Part shown: one piece after another, positions 36,823-44,729 of the stretch
How the letters are laid out: each line of letters opens with the position of its first letter
How positions within the stretch are numbered: the first letter of the stretch is position 1
Assembly: GCA_029974635.1 (NCBI GenBank)
Contig: JARKQY010000017.1
Location: 1 to 64,000 of the forward strand
Origin: Bacillota bacterium
GTDB lineage: Bacteria; Bacillota; UBA4882; UBA8346
Length of the DNA: 64,000 nucleotides
Reading direction: 5' to 3'
Position numbers and translations under genes: made by a program
The notes under the pieces: generated by a model
The model's input: the letters and a program-made list of their open reading frames with translations, nothing else
Databases searched by the model: none
Told to the model about the DNA's origin: nothing

Positions 36823-37433
36823 TGGGTCAGTTTAGCGTAATTAGGGATGTTAGCATCAGTCTGCAAAAAATCATCAAAAACAACATTCCTGATCTCAATA
36901 AAGAGAAGGCGATTTGTTTCGAATCACCGGCTGAACTGGACCCACTTCCGGAAACTCCGCCAAAATTGAATCTTTCCATCTTTTTGTATCAGATTGCAGA
37001 AAATAGCTACCTGAAAAACAATAATCCGGAGCCTTGGGGTTTGAACGATATGATCCGGCCTGCATTGATGCTTGACCTTTACTACCTGTTCACACCATAT
37101 GCCAATGATCGGGAAACCGAATTAATTGTCTTGGAAAATATCCTGCAGTTGTTTCATAACAACCCGGTTTTAAAGGAAGATAAACTATATGGGAGTTTGA
37201 ATGAAAGCGGCAATGATGAAATTAGAATGATTCACAACCCGCTGTCTTTTGAGGAGATCAATAAGCTTTGGGAGCGTTTTCCCAATAAACCGTTCAAACT
37301 CTCTATCGCTTATATGGCAACACCGATTCGGATTCCATCGGAGAAAACTTATGAAGCGCATCGAATTACCGAGAAGGTAATTGAAATATACCGAATGGAA
37401 AAGAAGCATGAAACAGAAGAAGATATTAATTGA
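36822..37433 (+). CDS. DUF4255 protein, eCIS tail terminator/cap (Pvc16-like)
   Basis: The 203-residue cytoplasmic protein matches the DUF4255/Pvc16 N-terminal family: VIRDVSISLQKIIKNNIP at the start, the PPKLNLSIFLYQIAENSYLKNN block, LMLDLYYLFTPYA and IPSEKTYEAHRITEKVIEIYRME toward the end. In Afp/PVC particles this protein caps the inner tube end opposite the baseplate and sets tube termination. The ATG shares bases with the ATPase stop (TAATG), indicating translational coupling. A perfect stem-loop spans its own stop codon. Confidence 0.85.
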   Translation: MGQFSVIRDVSISLQKIIKNNIPDLNKEKAICFESPAELDPLPETPPKLNLSIFLYQIAENSYLKNNNPEPWGLNDMIRPALMLDLYYLFTPYANDRETELIVLENILQLFHNNPVLKEDKLYGSLNESGNDEIRMIHNPLSFEEINKLWERFPNKPFKLSIAYMATPIRIPSEKTYEAHRITEKVIEIYRMEKKHETEEDIN

Positions 37434-37453
37434 GCGCTTTAGCACTCAATTAA
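37426..37453 (+). promoter_or_regulatory. Intercistronic stem-loop at the cap-gene stop
   Basis: TTAATTGAG (37426-37434) pairs perfectly with CTCAATTAA (37445-37453) around a 10-base loop. There is no T tract, so mRNA processing or 3'-end protection is more likely than termination. It divides the ATPase/cap genes from the structural genes. Confidence 0.5.
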
Positions 37454-37538
37454 CTCAAAAAAAGATATTATCAATCACTTGCAGGTCGAGTTAGGAATTT
37501 AAATATTTTTGGAATCAGTATTAATGGAGGTTTAAACT

Positions 37539-37772
37539 ATGGTTCAAATTCTTAATAAACTAAATCAAAGAATAGCCGTAAACCTGCCGGGAGGAAAAAA
37601 CCTTGAACTCCTGGCGAAAGGTACCGCTCAGGTCAGTGAAAAAGAACTGAATACACCCCATTTACAAACACTTGTCATAAAAGGGGATATTGTTGTTTTG
37701 GCCGCTAACAGGGAAAAATCAAGCCAAAACACAAAAAAGGAGCATCCCCGCAAAGCCAATGACCCCGCATAA
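37539..37772 (+). CDS. Small eCIS-cluster protein, unknown
   Basis: This 77-residue protein has a clear ribosome site (ATGGAGG before the ATG) and lies between the cap and sheath genes on the same strand, so it is likely real. Residues 5-52 look like a small beta-rich domain (NQRIAVNLPGGKNLELLAKGTAQ, shown here only in part as IAVNLPGGK and VSEKELNTPHLQ). The tail from about 55 is charged and probably disordered (Lys, Asn, Glu-rich). No signal peptide or membrane segment is seen. I do not recognise the family. A role in tube or sheath assembly is a guess from position only. Confidence 0.6.
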   Translation: MVQILNKLNQRIAVNLPGGKNLELLAKGTAQVSEKELNTPHLQTLVIKGDIVVLAANREKSSQNTKKEHPRKANDPA

Positions 37773-37855
37773 AAGGAACCGGATAGGCCCGACCTGTTAT
37801 TTATTCACTCCCAGAATATGAGGGCTAATCAATTCAATATACGAGGAGGTTTACC

Positions 37856-39415
37856 ATGGCCAATTATCAATCACCGGGAGTATATGTGGAAGAAGTCGCC
37901 GGCGAAATCAAAACAATCGCCGGAGTTGGAACGTCTACCGGAGCATTTGTCGGAATAGCCCAAAAAGGGATTATCGGTAAAGCCAAACTAATTACAAGCT
38001 GGATGCAATTCGTCCGGGAGTTCGGCTGGTTTGTTGAGGGTCATTATTTGGCTTATGCGGTATCAGGATTTTTCGCCGAAGGGGGCTCTTCCTGTTATGT
38101 AGTCCGCACGTGTCATTACGAAGCAGCAAAATCCAAAGCAATTGCCGCGGCGGTAACTTTGCTGGATGAAAGCGGTCAAAAATCCATGCGGATTACGGCT
38201 GCCTCCGAAGGAAGCTGGGGGAATCAGCTTTATGTAAAAGTACAGGCGGCCTCAAAAGGTGACGGCTTTAAAATCTCAGTTTTGCAGAAAACGGATAACC
38301 AGGACGAAGAAGAGGTACTGGAAGTCTTTGATAAACTGACCATGTCGAATGTAGAGGATGTTATCAGATATCAATCCAAATTCATCAAGGTAGAAAAAGA
38401 CTCCTGGGAAGAAGAGGGCGGTAAAGTCGATGGTTCCGGGAAAATGCCGAAAATCGATACCGGGGCTGGGGCTGAAAAAATACCGTTTTATAAGGAGGAG
38501 CTCCAGGGTGGCGATGATGGCCTTGCTTCCCTGGCTTATACTGATTTGGTCGGTGATCCTGCAATCCAAAATGGTCTTCATGCCTTTGATCTAGTAGATG
38601 ATATCAATATTGTCGCCATACCCGATGCCGCGAAAGACGCTACAATATTGGCGCAAGTCACCACCGAGGCGTTAATCTATTGTAAGAACAGAAAAGACTG
38701 TTTTTATATCGTCGATCCTCCCGCCAAGCAGGATTTTGACGGTATCAAAGAGTTTAAAAAAGGATTTTCCTCGACATTTGGCGCTTTATATTATCCATGG
38801 GTGATCGTTAGTGATCCGCTCAAACCCAATAATAAAATCACAATTCCACCATCAGGCGTAGTCGCGGGCACTCTGGCCCATACCGACTCAGCCCGGGGGG
38901 TTCATAAGGCTCCGGCTGGAGTTATTGAAGGGCGCCTCGATTCGGTTCTGGGGGTGGAGGCCATTATCACTCAGGGAGAACAAGCCAAATTGGATCCCGA
39001 AGGAATTAACGTTATTCGTCTGCGCCCGGAGGGAATTTGTATCTGGGGGGCCCGGACTTTGGTGACAAAACCGGGAGAGGTTTCGGAATGGCAATATATT
39101 AATGTGCGCAGACTGCTCTTATACATTGAGGAATCAATAGATCAAGGGACCCAATGGGTTGTTTTCGAACCCAATACTCCCAGTTTATGGGGCATAGTCA
39201 AGCGGAACCTGGTTGCATTTCTGACCGGTGTTTGGCGTGACGGGGCATTATTCGGCAGTTCTCCCGAAGAAGCTTTCTTCGTCAAAGTTGACGCCGAAAA
39301 CAATCCCCAGGAAGTTATCGATGCCGGACAGTTAATTATCGAAGTGGGAGTCGCTCCTGTCAAACCGGCGGAATTTATCTTTATCCGTATTAGTCAAAAA
39401 ACCGTATCCCAATAG
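37856..39415 (+). CDS. Contractile sheath protein 1
   Basis: The 519-residue protein is a phage-tail-sheath family member of the Afp2-4/Pvc2-4 kind. The N-terminus has YQSPGVYVEEV and GVGTSTGAFVGIAQKG. The C-terminal core has the sheath block EWQYINVRRLLLYIEESIDQ, WVVFEPNTPSLW and GVAPVKPAEFIFIRI. The region from about 105 to 240 is the variable surface insertion. Sheath subunits polymerise around the tube and contract to drive it into a target. GAGGAGG precedes the ATG. It is paralogous to the next gene (conserved ends, diverged middle). Confidence 0.95.
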   Translation: MANYQSPGVYVEEVAGEIKTIAGVGTSTGAFVGIAQKGIIGKAKLITSWMQFVREFGWFVEGHYLAYAVSGFFAEGGSSCYVVRTCHYEAAKSKAIAAAVTLLDESGQKSMRITAASEGSWGNQLYVKVQAASKGDGFKISVLQKTDNQDEEEVLEVFDKLTMSNVEDVIRYQSKFIKVEKDSWEEEGGKVDGSGKMPKIDTGAGAEKIPFYKEELQGGDDGLASLAYTDLVGDPAIQNGLHAFDLVDDINIVAIPDAAKDATILAQVTTEALIYCKNRKDCFYIVDPPAKQDFDGIKEFKKGFSSTFGALYYPWVIVSDPLKPNNKITIPPSGVVAGTLAHTDSARGVHKAPAGVIEGRLDSVLGVEAIITQGEQAKLDPEGINVIRLRPEGICIWGARTLVTKPGEVSEWQYINVRRLLLYIEESIDQGTQWVVFEPNTPSLWGIVKRNLVAFLTGVWRDGALFGSSPEEAFFVKVDAENNPQEVIDAGQLIIEVGVAPVKPAEFIFIRISQKTVSQ

Positions 39416-39450
39416 TGTTTAAGAAAAATAACGGCTCAAAGGAGGTTTAT

Positions 39451-41016
39451 ATGGAATACGCACCCGGAGTATATATTCAAGAAGTATCCAGCGGGATAAA
39501 ACCGTTGGCCGGAGTTGGAACATCCACTGCCGCATTTATCGGACTCACGGAAAGCGGAGCGGAAAACCAGCCGGTCTTAATCACCAGTTGGAGTGAGTTC
39601 ACTCAAAAATTCGGCCGCTTCATCCCCAATAGTTATCTTGCCTATGCGGTTTACGGATTTCTTGCCGAGGGTGGGACCAAATGTTATGTGGTCAGGGTTG
39701 TTCCCGCCGGAGCACAAGAAGCGGTTTATACAATAAAAGATACCGCCGGTGAAAACGCGGTGGAAGTAAAAGCCCGCTCCAAGGGAATATGGGGTAACCG
39801 GCTGACTGTAATAATAGAAGACGCCACTGATAATAAAAATGTGAAAACCGGTGATCCGATTGAAATAAAGCTTTTCAAACTGACGGTAAGCTATCGTGAA
39901 GGATTTGAGTCGGAATATGTGGGTGAAGATTTGATCGAAGTTTATGATCGGATTTCTTTGTTTGATATTGCGGAAAAGATTAATGATGTCTCGGCTTTTG
40001 TCAGGGTAACCGTGAAACTTGGCGATTTGCCGACGGATGCGGCGGCCCAAAAAGACTATGCGAATCGATTAGCTAACGGTTCTTATCAACTTGTAGAAGG
40101 CAAAGATAATAGCACCGCCGACCCTGGATTTGCCAATACGGACTTTATCGGGGATGAAAGCAATAGAAGAGGCCTGCATGCTTTGGACACGGTAGATAAT
40201 GTCAATATTATCGCTATCCCGGATAATTTCGGGGATCGAGAAGCCATTTTACAAGCCTTGAATTATTGTATGTTACGAAAAGATTGCTTTTTTATCGCAG
40301 ATCCTCCCTATAGCGAATCACCAACGCAGATTCTAGAATTCAAAAACGCCACCGGGCCTTTACATATCGGAGAAAATCCGCTTAATTCTTCTTACGGAGC
40401 TCTTTACTATCCTTGGGTATATATTAATGATCCGTTGACCAAAAAAAGAAAACTGGTTCCCCCCTCCGGAGTAGTAGCCGGAACCTATGCTTATACTGAT
40501 TCCACCAGGGGAGTTCATAAGGCCCCGGCCGGAACCGTCGCTGGTTTGCTGGACTCGGTGGTTGATGTGGAAACGGTGGTAACCAAAGGACAGCAAGAGG
40601 AGTTAAACCCGGAAGGAATAAATGTGATTCGTTCTTTCTCTAATGGAAATTATATCTGGGGCGCCCGGACCCTTGCGGAAGATTCCGAATGGCAATATAT
40701 CAATATTCGCCGGCTATTGTTGTATATTGAGGAATCCATTGCGCAAGGGACCCAATGGGTCGTTTTTGAACCGAATAGTTCCGGATTATGGGGCCAAGTC
40801 AAACGAAACATTACCGCCTTTCTGACCATGGTTTGGCGTGATGGGGCATTATACGGCAGTTCCCCGGAAGAAGCCTTTTTTGTGAAGGTCGATGGGGAGA
40901 ATAATCCTCCGGAAAGCCGGGAAAAAGGAATTTTGAATATCGAAATCGGGGTGGCTCCGGTGAAGCCGGCAGAGTTCGTCATCATCCGGGTTAAGCAAAT
41001 CCTGGCAAAATCATAA
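39451..41016 (+). CDS. Contractile sheath protein 2
   Basis: This second sheath protein has 521 residues. It begins MEYAPGVYIQEVSSG at the ATG 39451, chosen because AAAGGAGGT lies just before it; a frame start 36 bases earlier overlaps the previous stop and has no such site. The C-terminal core EWQYINIRRLLLYIEESIAQ and GVAPVKPAEFVIIRV matches sheath 1 closely, while the middle part (about residues 100-240) differs. Afp/PVC systems likewise use several sheath proteins, one often forming the layer next to the baseplate. Which of the two is the main subunit cannot be told from sequence. Confidence 0.95.
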   Translation: MEYAPGVYIQEVSSGIKPLAGVGTSTAAFIGLTESGAENQPVLITSWSEFTQKFGRFIPNSYLAYAVYGFLAEGGTKCYVVRVVPAGAQEAVYTIKDTAGENAVEVKARSKGIWGNRLTVIIEDATDNKNVKTGDPIEIKLFKLTVSYREGFESEYVGEDLIEVYDRISLFDIAEKINDVSAFVRVTVKLGDLPTDAAAQKDYANRLANGSYQLVEGKDNSTADPGFANTDFIGDESNRRGLHALDTVDNVNIIAIPDNFGDREAILQALNYCMLRKDCFFIADPPYSESPTQILEFKNATGPLHIGENPLNSSYGALYYPWVYINDPLTKKRKLVPPSGVVAGTYAYTDSTRGVHKAPAGTVAGLLDSVVDVETVVTKGQQEELNPEGINVIRSFSNGNYIWGARTLAEDSEWQYINIRRLLLYIEESIAQGTQWVVFEPNSSGLWGQVKRNITAFLTMVWRDGALYGSSPEEAFFVKVDGENNPPESREKGILNIEIGVAPVKPAEFVIIRVKQILAKS

Positions 41017-41048
41017 ACTGAATCTTTGATGAAAGGTGGTTTTTTATA

Positions 41049-41492
41049 ATGGCAACAGGCAAAAGAGTGGATCCTTACAGAAATTTTCGGTTCAAAGTTG
41101 TGATTGATAGTATTCAATCGGCAGCTTTTTCAGAGGCGACAATTCCCGATTCCAGTACTGATGTAGTGGACTACCGTGAAGGCACGGATGCGCCGTTTCA
41201 AAAAAAATTATCCGGCTTAACCAAGTTCGGCAATATTACTTTAAAAAAAGGCTTAACCGATAACCTGGACCTTTACAACTGGCGTAAACAAATAGAAGGG
41301 AAAGGGGCTGTCGGAGCTAGAAAGAATTTGTCGCTGATCTTAATTGATGAAGAAGGAAATGATAAAGCTCAATGGGACATTGTGGAGGCTTGGCCCACCA
41401 AATACGATCCGTCGGATTTTAACGCCAAGGGGAATGAAGTTTTAATAGAGACATTGGAGTTAGTCCATGAAGGGGTAACCCGGGTCAAATAA
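41049..41492 (+). CDS. Inner tube protein 1
   Basis: The 147-residue protein belongs to the T4 gp19-like tube family used by Afp1/Pvc1 and Afp5/Pvc5. Family hallmarks are DPYRNFRFKVVID at the start, FSEATIPD, KLSGLTKFGNITLKKGL and the C-terminal ETLELVHEGVTRVK. Hexameric rings of this protein stack into the tube that is expelled on contraction. GAAAGGTGG lies upstream of the ATG. A second, clearly different tube gene is found at 42168; in related particles one forms the main tube and the other the layer attached to the baseplate. Confidence 0.93.
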   Translation: MATGKRVDPYRNFRFKVVIDSIQSAAFSEATIPDSSTDVVDYREGTDAPFQKKLSGLTKFGNITLKKGLTDNLDLYNWRKQIEGKGAVGARKNLSLILIDEEGNDKAQWDIVEAWPTKYDPSDFNAKGNEVLIETLELVHEGVTRVK

Positions 41493-41503
41493 GAGGAGGC
41501 GTC

Positions 41504-41872
41504 ATGGGAATTTTACAGACTGAATTTGAATTTTCACTGCCCAAAGGATATGTCGATGAAACCGGTACCCTCCATAAGCACGGAGTCATGCGGCTGGCCA
41601 CCGCCGCCGATGAGATACTCCCGTTGAAGGAATCACGGGTACAGCAAAACCCCGCTTATTTGACGGTTATATTATTGGCGCGGGTCGTTATCCGGTTGGG
41701 CGAGTTGAAGATGGTTACAACCAAGGTAATCGAGGATCTTTTCGCCGGTGATTTTGCTTACTTGCAAGAGATGTATAACCGAATAAACCAATACGGCTCT
41801 AATGTCATAAAAACTCAATGCCCAAAATGCGAACATTCTTTTGAGATCGAGGCGCAATCATTGGGGGAATAA
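41504..41872 (+). CDS. gp26-like eCIS protein with C-terminal zinc ribbon
   Basis: The 122-residue protein resembles small eCIS proteins compared to T4 baseplate gp26 or tail-assembly chaperones. The body is mostly helical (LATAADEILPLKES, YLTVILLARVVIRLGEL, VIEDLFAGDFAYLQEMYNRI). The C-terminus has a CPKCEHSFEIE knuckle, with only one CxxC pair visible. Its 3' end overlaps by 13 bases, in a different frame, the next small ORF, which lacks a normal start. GAGGAGG precedes the ATG 41504. A role in ordering tube or baseplate assembly is inferred from its place and phage parallels. Confidence 0.72.
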   Translation: MGILQTEFEFSLPKGYVDETGTLHKHGVMRLATAADEILPLKESRVQQNPAYLTVILLARVVIRLGELKMVTTKVIEDLFAGDFAYLQEMYNRINQYGSNVIKTQCPKCEHSFEIEAQSLGE

Positions 41873-42051
41873 CCGGCTACCCCCTTGACCGTCTTTATGA
41901 GGAGGTAGCCTTCCTAGCCTATTATTTTCACTGGGACTATGAAACGGTTCTCAATATGGAACACCGGGAACGGCAACAATGGTGCGGTCAAATCAGTAAA
42001 ATCAACCGGAAACTTAATGGTGAAGAGGAAAAGGGATTCTTTGACGTTTAG
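41860..42051 (+). CDS. DUF6760-type small eCIS protein with no standard start codon
   Basis: The frame reads YPLDRLYEEVAFLAYYFHW, then NMEHRERQQWCGQISKIN, the pattern of the small DUF6760-like proteins found between the gp26-like and tube genes of eCIS loci. It would be about 63 residues. Upstream of the conserved part, back to an in-frame TGA at 41842, there is no ATG, GTG, TTG or CTG, only ATC (41857), ATT (41860) and ATA (41869). GAGG (41849-41852) is 7 bases before the ATT, which is used here. Alternatively the ribosome shifts -1 from the overlapping upstream gene at TTGGGGGAATAA (41861-41872), as in phage tail-chaperone pairs. Confidence 0.7.
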   Translation: MGGITGYPLDRLYEEVAFLAYYFHWDYETVLNMEHRERQQWCGQISKINRKLNGEEEKGFFDV

Positions 42052-42132
42052 GAGTCGGGTAATAGGTTTCCGAAGCACATTTGGTATGTAGAAATATGAT
42101 CTAATCCAAAATATTGTGGTTCTATGCTATAA

Positions 42133-42159
42133 AAAAGTGTCACTCGCACAGAATCCTAG
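42133..42159 (+). repeat. 27-bp motif, copy A
   Basis: AAAAGTGT, two variable bases, CTCGCACA, one variable base, AATCCTAG. It matches copy B (59624-59650) at 24 of 27 positions. It lies in the only sizable gap among the structural genes, just before the ribosome site of tube 2. Confidence 0.65.
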
Positions 42160-42167
42160 GAGGTATA

Positions 42168-42599
42168 ATGGCGACAGGTGAACGGAAAGATCCATATTTT
42201 AGTTATAAGTTTCAAGTACAGATCGAGGAGATTACCGTTGCCGGATTTTCTGAGGTTTCAGGCCTGGGGATTCAAACTGAAGTTGAACGGAGAATGTTTG
42301 GCGGCGAGAATGACCTTGAATATACCTTTATCAAAGGAACCAAATACTCTGATCTTTCTCTTAAACGCGGGGTGAGTGATTCCGAATTGTGGGATTGGTA
42401 TTACAATGTTATTCACGGGAAAATCAAACGGAAAAGCGGTTCAATCAGTATTTGTGACCATGTTGGAAACGTTGTGGCGCAATGGTATTTTCTTGACGCC
42501 ATCCCGATAAAATGGGACGGTCCCGTTCTCAACGCTTCCAGTAGTACTGTGGCCGTTGAAAATATGGTCTTGGCCCATCATGGCTTATATAAAGAGTAA
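42168..42599 (+). CDS. Inner tube protein 2
   Basis: The 143-residue tube-family protein begins ATGERKDPYFSYKFQVQI after the initiator. It carries GFSEVSGLGIQTEVE, FIKGTKYSDLSLKRGV and ends in VAVENMVLAHHGLYKE, the typical pattern of Afp5/Pvc5-type tube proteins. TAGGAGG precedes the ATG at 42168; the earlier in-frame start at 42114 is unlikely because it would include the 27-bp motif and the ribosome site. It probably forms the tube ring next to the baseplate hub. Confidence 0.93.
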   Translation: MATGERKDPYFSYKFQVQIEEITVAGFSEVSGLGIQTEVERRMFGGENDLEYTFIKGTKYSDLSLKRGVSDSELWDWYYNVIHGKIKRKSGSISICDHVGNVVAQWYFLDAIPIKWDGPVLNASSSTVAVENMVLAHHGLYKE

Positions 42600-42613
42600 A
42601 GCGGTGATATCGG

Positions 42614-44089
42614 TTGCCCCCAAAATCACTCGAATCAATAACACCAAGCCGATGTAAAAGAACCAAAAGCAACCACCGGGTTCAGGCGGGTAATTCAGGG
42701 CGGCAACCTGCCGCCGCCGGTTCATTAGTGTATGGTTTTGCTGCTCATATTATAAGTAAATATGGCATATCCAGAAACAGGATTACTCCGGTTTTACGCT
42801 TTCACTTGCGCATGCCGCAACGAGTGGATGGATGCCAGAGAGTTAATTGGAATTTGATGTTAAATTATTATCGGAGCTTTTTTAAAAATCACCATTGGCA
42901 ACCGGAAACCCATTCCCAGTATATCATAAAAACTATGCCCAATGATGATTCCGTGGTATCGAAAAACCAGGCTGTAGAGTCGCTGAGGAAAAGTGTCAGC
43001 CTAATAAGGTTCAAAAATATCATTATCATTAATAATAACAAAAACAACAATATTGGTTCCAGATATTATCAAGCATTTTCAAATGTTCGAATGTCGAAAA
43101 ACCGATTGGTTGTTAGGTATATCAACCAATTGAACGTTGATAACCATAAAGAATCCCGAAATACGGTATCTAGGAGTATTTCCGGGCCGAACTACAAATG
43201 GGAACTATTCAACCCATTGGGATCGCAAATATCATCCAATCCGGGCGCTAAAAACAAACAGTCCATTAGGTTAATCGTCATCAAAATGATTCAACAAAAC
43301 TTAATCGCTGAAAATCAGTTTGGGGTCCACTCAAAAGAGTTTAGTATTTCCATTGCTTCTTCATTTGGGTATGATGAAAAACTCAGTGAATTATCGTTGC
43401 CGAAAGTTTCACATCATTTGGAATCTATTCCGTTGAACAATACTTTCAACTCGCAATCCATACCCGGTAATGAATCTCCGTTTAAAAGTCCCGGTTTAAG
43501 GGCGGAATCGCACAGCCCGGATAATAGTTTATTAACTATAATACATATTGATAAAACCCGTTTGGCGCTCCTGAAGAGCAGGTCCGCCGGATCCGGTAAA
43601 AATAAGATCGCTTATGGTTATCAGGAGTCGCAACCGGTTACCAATAATATGCTCTTACGGAAGGGCGCCGCTCGGCGCCAAGGAACTATCCGGAGGGACT
43701 TTTTAATATTCCAGTCTTCAAATCAAGCTGGCGTTAAAAATATGGATTTACAGCCGGTTTCAAATTCCAAGCTGTTTCCGGATATCCACCATTATCAAAA
43801 AGGGGTAACGCTTAAGAAACCAAATGAAGTTGGGGGCGGAGAAGCGGCGGGAAGCTCAATGAATGGTTCAAGCAAGTTGGTATATACCCACGGCGTGGAA
43901 AACCCGGCTGCGATAACCGCAAAGAAAAGTCAGCTTTCCAGTGAAGACGTCAGCGGGCAAATACCCAAACAACCGGAAGCCCGGCTGCATCAAATAGATT
44001 ATTCCAATGTGAATCTAATTGCCGACCGGGTTTATAAACTCTTGGAGAAACGAATCATTGCCGAAAAAGACCGGAGGGGTTTATTCTAA
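42614..44089 (+). CDS. Asn/Ser-rich eCIS protein with conserved C-terminal helix, unknown
   Basis: This 491-residue protein starts at TTG 42614 behind GGTGAT. It is rich in Asn, Ser, Lys and Arg with few hydrophobic stretches, no signal peptide and no membrane segment, so most of it is probably disordered. The N-terminal 40 residues are strongly basic. The last about 25 residues form an amphipathic helix (LIADRVYKLLEKRIIAEKDR) like the C-terminal tail I associate with eCIS proteins at this place. Base usage looks more AT-rich than in the neighbours. Its place between tube 2 and the LysM adaptor suggests a hub or lumen role, but nothing in the sequence proves it. It does not look like a tape measure, since hydrophobic helices are absent. 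Confidence 0.65.
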   Translation: MPPKSLESITPSRCKRTKSNHRVQAGNSGRQPAAAGSLVYGFAAHIISKYGISRNRITPVLRFHLRMPQRVDGCQRVNWNLMLNYYRSFFKNHHWQPETHSQYIIKTMPNDDSVVSKNQAVESLRKSVSLIRFKNIIIINNNKNNNIGSRYYQAFSNVRMSKNRLVVRYINQLNVDNHKESRNTVSRSISGPNYKWELFNPLGSQISSNPGAKNKQSIRLIVIKMIQQNLIAENQFGVHSKEFSISIASSFGYDEKLSELSLPKVSHHLESIPLNNTFNSQSIPGNESPFKSPGLRAESHSPDNSLLTIIHIDKTRLALLKSRSAGSGKNKIAYGYQESQPVTNNMLLRKGAARRQGTIRRDFLIFQSSNQAGVKNMDLQPVSNSKLFPDIHHYQKGVTLKKPNEVGGGEAAGSSMNGSSKLVYTHGVENPAAITAKKSQLSSEDVSGQIPKQPEARLHQIDYSNVNLIADRVYKLLEKRIIAEKDRRGLF

Positions 44090-44719
44090 ATGGCTGATAA
44101 AGCGGAGATCATTGTCCTGGATGAAAACAATAAAGAAACCGACCGGTTCGCGGTTTTATTCAATCCCAACGAGTATAGCTATACCCGTGAGGCCAAGTAC
44201 AGCAATTCGGGAAATGGATCGCCCCAATTCCTGGGATTTGATTTGCAGCCTTTCGTAGTCTCGCTCTTTTATGACAGTTATGAATCGCGAGAAGACGTGC
44301 GAGCTTTATATACCGATAAAATCGCCAATTTGACGGAACCATCGGTGCCGGGACAAAAGACCAAGCACCCGCCGGTTTGCATTTTCAGTTGGGGTAAATT
44401 TAACCTCAAAGGAACCATTCAAAAAGTTGAGCAAAAGTTTACCATGTTTTTAGAAACCGGGATACCTGTAAGGGCCCAGTTAACCATCGCCTTCAATCCC
44501 ATTGCCACCGCTAAGGAGATCGAGAAACTCACCGGTTCTGAAGCTTGCCGGAAGCTTTGGATTGTAAAAAGCGGAGACCGGTTGGACTTGATTGCGGCCA
44601 GCACCCTTAAGGACCCCAGATTATGGCGGTTAATTGCCAAAACAAATAAAATCGCCAATCCGTTGGTTTTTCCAACCAAGGATGATATCGGCGCTCGATT
44701 GATAATTCCTGATTTATAA
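44090..44719 (+). CDS. eCIS tube-baseplate adaptor with LysM domain (Afp7/Pvc7-like)
   Basis: The 209-residue protein starts one base after the previous stop, with GGAGGGG upstream. The N-terminal about 150 residues are the CIS tube-like adaptor (FAVLFNPNEYSYTREA, LFYDSYESREDV, GKFNLKGTIQKVEQKFTMF). The last 50 residues are a LysM-type module (LWIVKSGDRLDLIAA, RLWRLIAKTNKIANP, LIIPDL). In T4 the parallel protein gp53 clamps the hub; in Afp/PVC particles this protein joins tube and spike. The LysM here is structural and is not expected to bind peptidoglycan. Confidence 0.9.
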   Translation: MADKAEIIVLDENNKETDRFAVLFNPNEYSYTREAKYSNSGNGSPQFLGFDLQPFVVSLFYDSYESREDVRALYTDKIANLTEPSVPGQKTKHPPVCIFSWGKFNLKGTIQKVEQKFTMFLETGIPVRAQLTIAFNPIATAKEIEKLTGSEACRKLWIVKSGDRLDLIAASTLKDPRLWRLIAKTNKIANPLVFPTKDDIGARLIIPDL

Positions 44720-44729
44720 GGTGGTAATA

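Noticed and set aside
42164..42169. TATAAT after motif copy A as a -10 promoter box
   Set aside because: It overlaps the ATG of the tube-2 gene, so it could not yield a leader with the AGGAGG site; the resemblance to copy B at this point is probably chance.
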